Origin: Paenibacillus darwinianus
GTDB lineage: Bacteria > Bacillota > Bacilli > Paenibacillales > Paenibacillaceae
Assembly: GCF_000598065.1 (NCBI RefSeq)
Contig: NZ_KK082204.1
Span: 1 to 35,281, forward strand
Length of the DNA: 35,281 bases
Reading direction: 5' to 3'
The translations under genes and the position numbers were made by a program. The notes beneath the pieces are model-generated. The model was not told the DNA's origin and did no database searches. It worked only from the letters and a program-made list of their open reading frames with translations. Below, piece after piece: positions 33,768 to 35,281 of the stretch; position 1 is the stretch's first letter; every line of letters starts with the position of its first letter.

Positions 33768-34664
33768 ATGAGTACAAAACAACGCAACAAGGAACCCAAG
33801 CCGGATTGGCTTCGCATAAGACTGACGACCGACGGTAATTACGCCGAAATCAAGGACATGATGCGTTCGAAAACGTTGCATACCGTATGCGAGGAAGCGC
33901 GCTGCCCGAACATTTATGAATGCTGGGCCAACCGCACGGCGACCTTTATGATTCTCGGCGATATCTGCACGCGGGCCTGCCGCTTCTGCGCGGTCAAGAC
34001 GGGCCTGCCGACGGAGCTGGATTTGCAGGAGCCGGAACGTGTGGCCGAGGCGGCCGTCCAGATGGGGCTGCGCCATTGCGTCGTCACTTCGGTGGCGCGG
34101 GACGATCTCGCGGACGGCGGCGCATCCATTTTTGCGGCGACTGTCCGCGCGATCCGCGAGAGGCTGCCTCTGTGCAGCATTGAAGTGCTGATTCCCGATT
34201 TCCAAGGCAATTGGGATGCCCTTCAGGTCGTGATGGACGCCAGGCCGGACATTCTGAATCACAACATCGAGACGGTGGAACGTCTGTCCGACAAGGTTCG
34301 GGCTAAGGCGAAATACGACCGCTCGCTTGAATTGCTGAGAAGAGCGAAGGGAATGGCGCCGTCCATTCCGACCAAGTCGAGCATGATGCTCGGCGTCGGT
34401 GAAGAGCGTGAGGAAATTTTGCGCTCGATGGACGATTTACGGGCGGTGGACGTCAACATTCTGACGCTGGGCCAATATTTGCAGCCTTCGCCGGCGCATC
34501 TTGCCGTGGAGCGCTACGTGCATCCGGACGAATTCAAGTCCTTGAAGGAAGAAGGCATCGCACGCGGGTTCAGCCATGTGGAATCCGGGCCGATGGTACG
34601 CAGCTCGTATCATGCGCACGAGCAGGTGCAATCCGCTGCGAAGGCGCAGCCGGCGAATGGCTGA
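33768..34664 (+). CDS. lipA: Lipoyl synthase
   Basis: Radical-SAM enzyme of 298 residues that inserts two sulfurs into protein-bound octanoyl groups. Both iron-sulfur clusters are complete: Cys41, Cys46, Cys52 (auxiliary, [12 protein letters not shown]) and Cys67, Cys71, Cys74 (radical [11 protein letters not shown]). [36 protein letters not shown] and the C-terminal [14 protein letters not shown] with the cluster-ligand serine are typical. ATG at 33768 matches the family N-terminus; a TTG at 33744 is in frame but precedes a weak AAGCAGG site that serves the ATG. It is followed by yutD after 40 nt. Confidence 0.96.
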   Translation: MSTKQRNKEPKPDWLRIRLTTDGNYAEIKDMMRSKTLHTVCEEARCPNIYECWANRTATFMILGDICTRACRFCAVKTGLPTELDLQEPERVAEAAVQMGLRHCVVTSVARDDLADGGASIFAATVRAIRERLPLCSIEVLIPDFQGNWDALQVVMDARPDILNHNIETVERLSDKVRAKAKYDRSLELLRRAKGMAPSIPTKSSMMLGVGEEREEILRSMDDLRAVDVNILTLGQYLQPSPAHLAVERYVHPDEFKSLKEEGIARGFSHVESGPMVRSSYHAHEQVQSAAKAQPANG

Positions 34665-34704
34665 CTGCAGGTAAGGCGGGAACGATCGAGAAGGAGGCAC
34701 ATCG

Positions 34705-35281
34705 TTGATTCAAATCGCGGGCAGACTTTACGAGCTTGTACATGAGCATAAAAACGCCTGGAACCCCGAGGCGTTCAAAGGACGATACAGCGATGTGCTG
34801 GATCGTTACGATTATATTATCGGGGACTGGGGCTACAATCAGTTGCGGCTGAAGGGTTTCTACAAGGAGGGCCACCCCAAAGGGACGAAGGACTCGACGA
34901 TTGTCTCGTTGGTCGATTACATTAACGAGTACTGCAATTTCGGGTGCGCTTATTTCGTGCTTCAGAAGGCTCCGGGAAGCAAAAGGCCGGAAGGCGAGTA
35001 CGTGCCCGAAGGCATTGCGTCGGATGAAGAAGGGCGATTTGTTGCGCTGGACCGCGAGGATGCGGCAGCCGTCACCGATGAAGTGGACGCAGACGGCGAG
35101 CGAGCGGCGCGCCAGCCGGAGCCGCCGGCCGGGCGGATGGGGGATTGGCGCCAGAACCGTTACGGTCTGCAGCGGGAGCGCCCGGTTCCCGTGCTCCGCG
35201 AGACGCAATCGGGAGCGGGCCGCGACGGGCAGCATGGGAAACCGCGCGACCGCGACCGGGACAAGCAGTCGGGCGGCGGCA
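34705..35281 (+). CDS. yutD: YutD family protein, C-terminus cut by window edge
   Basis: Small cytoplasmic protein family of unknown function (DUF1027), usually found beside lipA in Bacilli. The first 100 residues hold the conserved core (YELVHEHKNAWNPEAFKGRY, LDRYDYIIGDWGYNQLRLKG, LVDYINEYCNFGCAYFVL). After about residue 100 the frame continues as a charged, Arg/Gly/Asp/Gln-rich low-complexity tail to the window end (192 visible residues), longer than typical YutD proteins. TTG at 34705 follows AAGGAGG by 8 nt. The frame is open to base 35281. Confidence 0.85.
   Translation, partial: MIQIAGRLYELVHEHKNAWNPEAFKGRYSDVLDRYDYIIGDWGYNQLRLKGFYKEGHPKGTKDSTIVSLVDYINEYCNFGCAYFVLQKAPGSKRPEGEYVPEGIASDEEGRFVALDREDAAAVTDEVDADGERAARQPEPPAGRMGDWRQNRYGLQRERPVPVLRETQSGAGRDGQHGKPRDRDRDKQSGGG

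Overview
The window looks like chromosomal DNA of a G+C-rich, spore-forming Paenibacillaceae-type Firmicute. The evidence is a SigI/RsgI pair, the order yunB - lytH-like M23 peptidase - lipA - yutD seen in Bacillus (recalled, not searched), a fused Mrp antiporter operon, an S-layer-anchored amylopullulanase, strong AGGAGG-type ribosome binding sites and many TTG/GTG starts. No rRNA, tRNA, CRISPR, prophage or insertion sequence was recognised. About 27 protein genes are supported; both end genes are cut by the window.

Layout. 1-1828 (minus): rsgI (partial) and sigI, overlapping by 4 bp. 2111-3502: a PAS/AAA+/HTH activator whose GAFTGA loop is lost. 3734-8452: a likely operon of a nitrilase-superfamily hydrolase, an NCS1 permease, an HpPgdA/PuuE-like deacetylase-fold hydrolase, a small Cys-X2-Cys protein and a COG0523 (CobW-type) GTPase. 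8522-11208: a three-gene ABC importer (lipoprotein, permease, ATPase) with its own promoter inside the end of the GTPase gene. 11311-12708: threonine synthase. 12938-18651: mrpAB (fused) C D E F G. 18720-19745 (minus) and 20148-26162: a MalR-like LacI repressor divergent from a 2004-residue secreted amylopullulanase with three SLH repeats. 26329-26916: nitroreductase family. 27069-31181: LacI regulator, Gfo/Idh/MocA oxidoreductase, ThuA-like protein, second Gfo/Idh/MocA oxidoreductase. 31463-35281: yunB, lytH-like peptidase (minus), lipA, yutD (partial).

How genes fit together. The most interesting block is 2111-11208. The permease keeps residues matching the hydantoin-stacking Trp/Gln/Trp set of Mhp1. 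The deacetylase-fold enzyme keeps the Asp/His/His metal site and belongs with HpPgdA and PuuE, of which PuuE opens the ring of allantoin. The nitrilase-superfamily enzyme has an intact Glu-Lys-Cys triad suited to a carbamoyl or amide product. Together they suggest uptake and ring-opening of a cyclic amide or ureide, with a metallochaperone-like GTPase, an unknown small protein and a second importer. That function is inference. MalR and the amylopullulanase form a starch/maltodextrin unit with LacI-family operators. The 27069-31181 cluster looks like regulated metabolism of an unknown sugar or polyol; no transporter for it is visible here.

Promoter and terminator calls are by eye against sigma-A consensus and are hypotheses unless noted.
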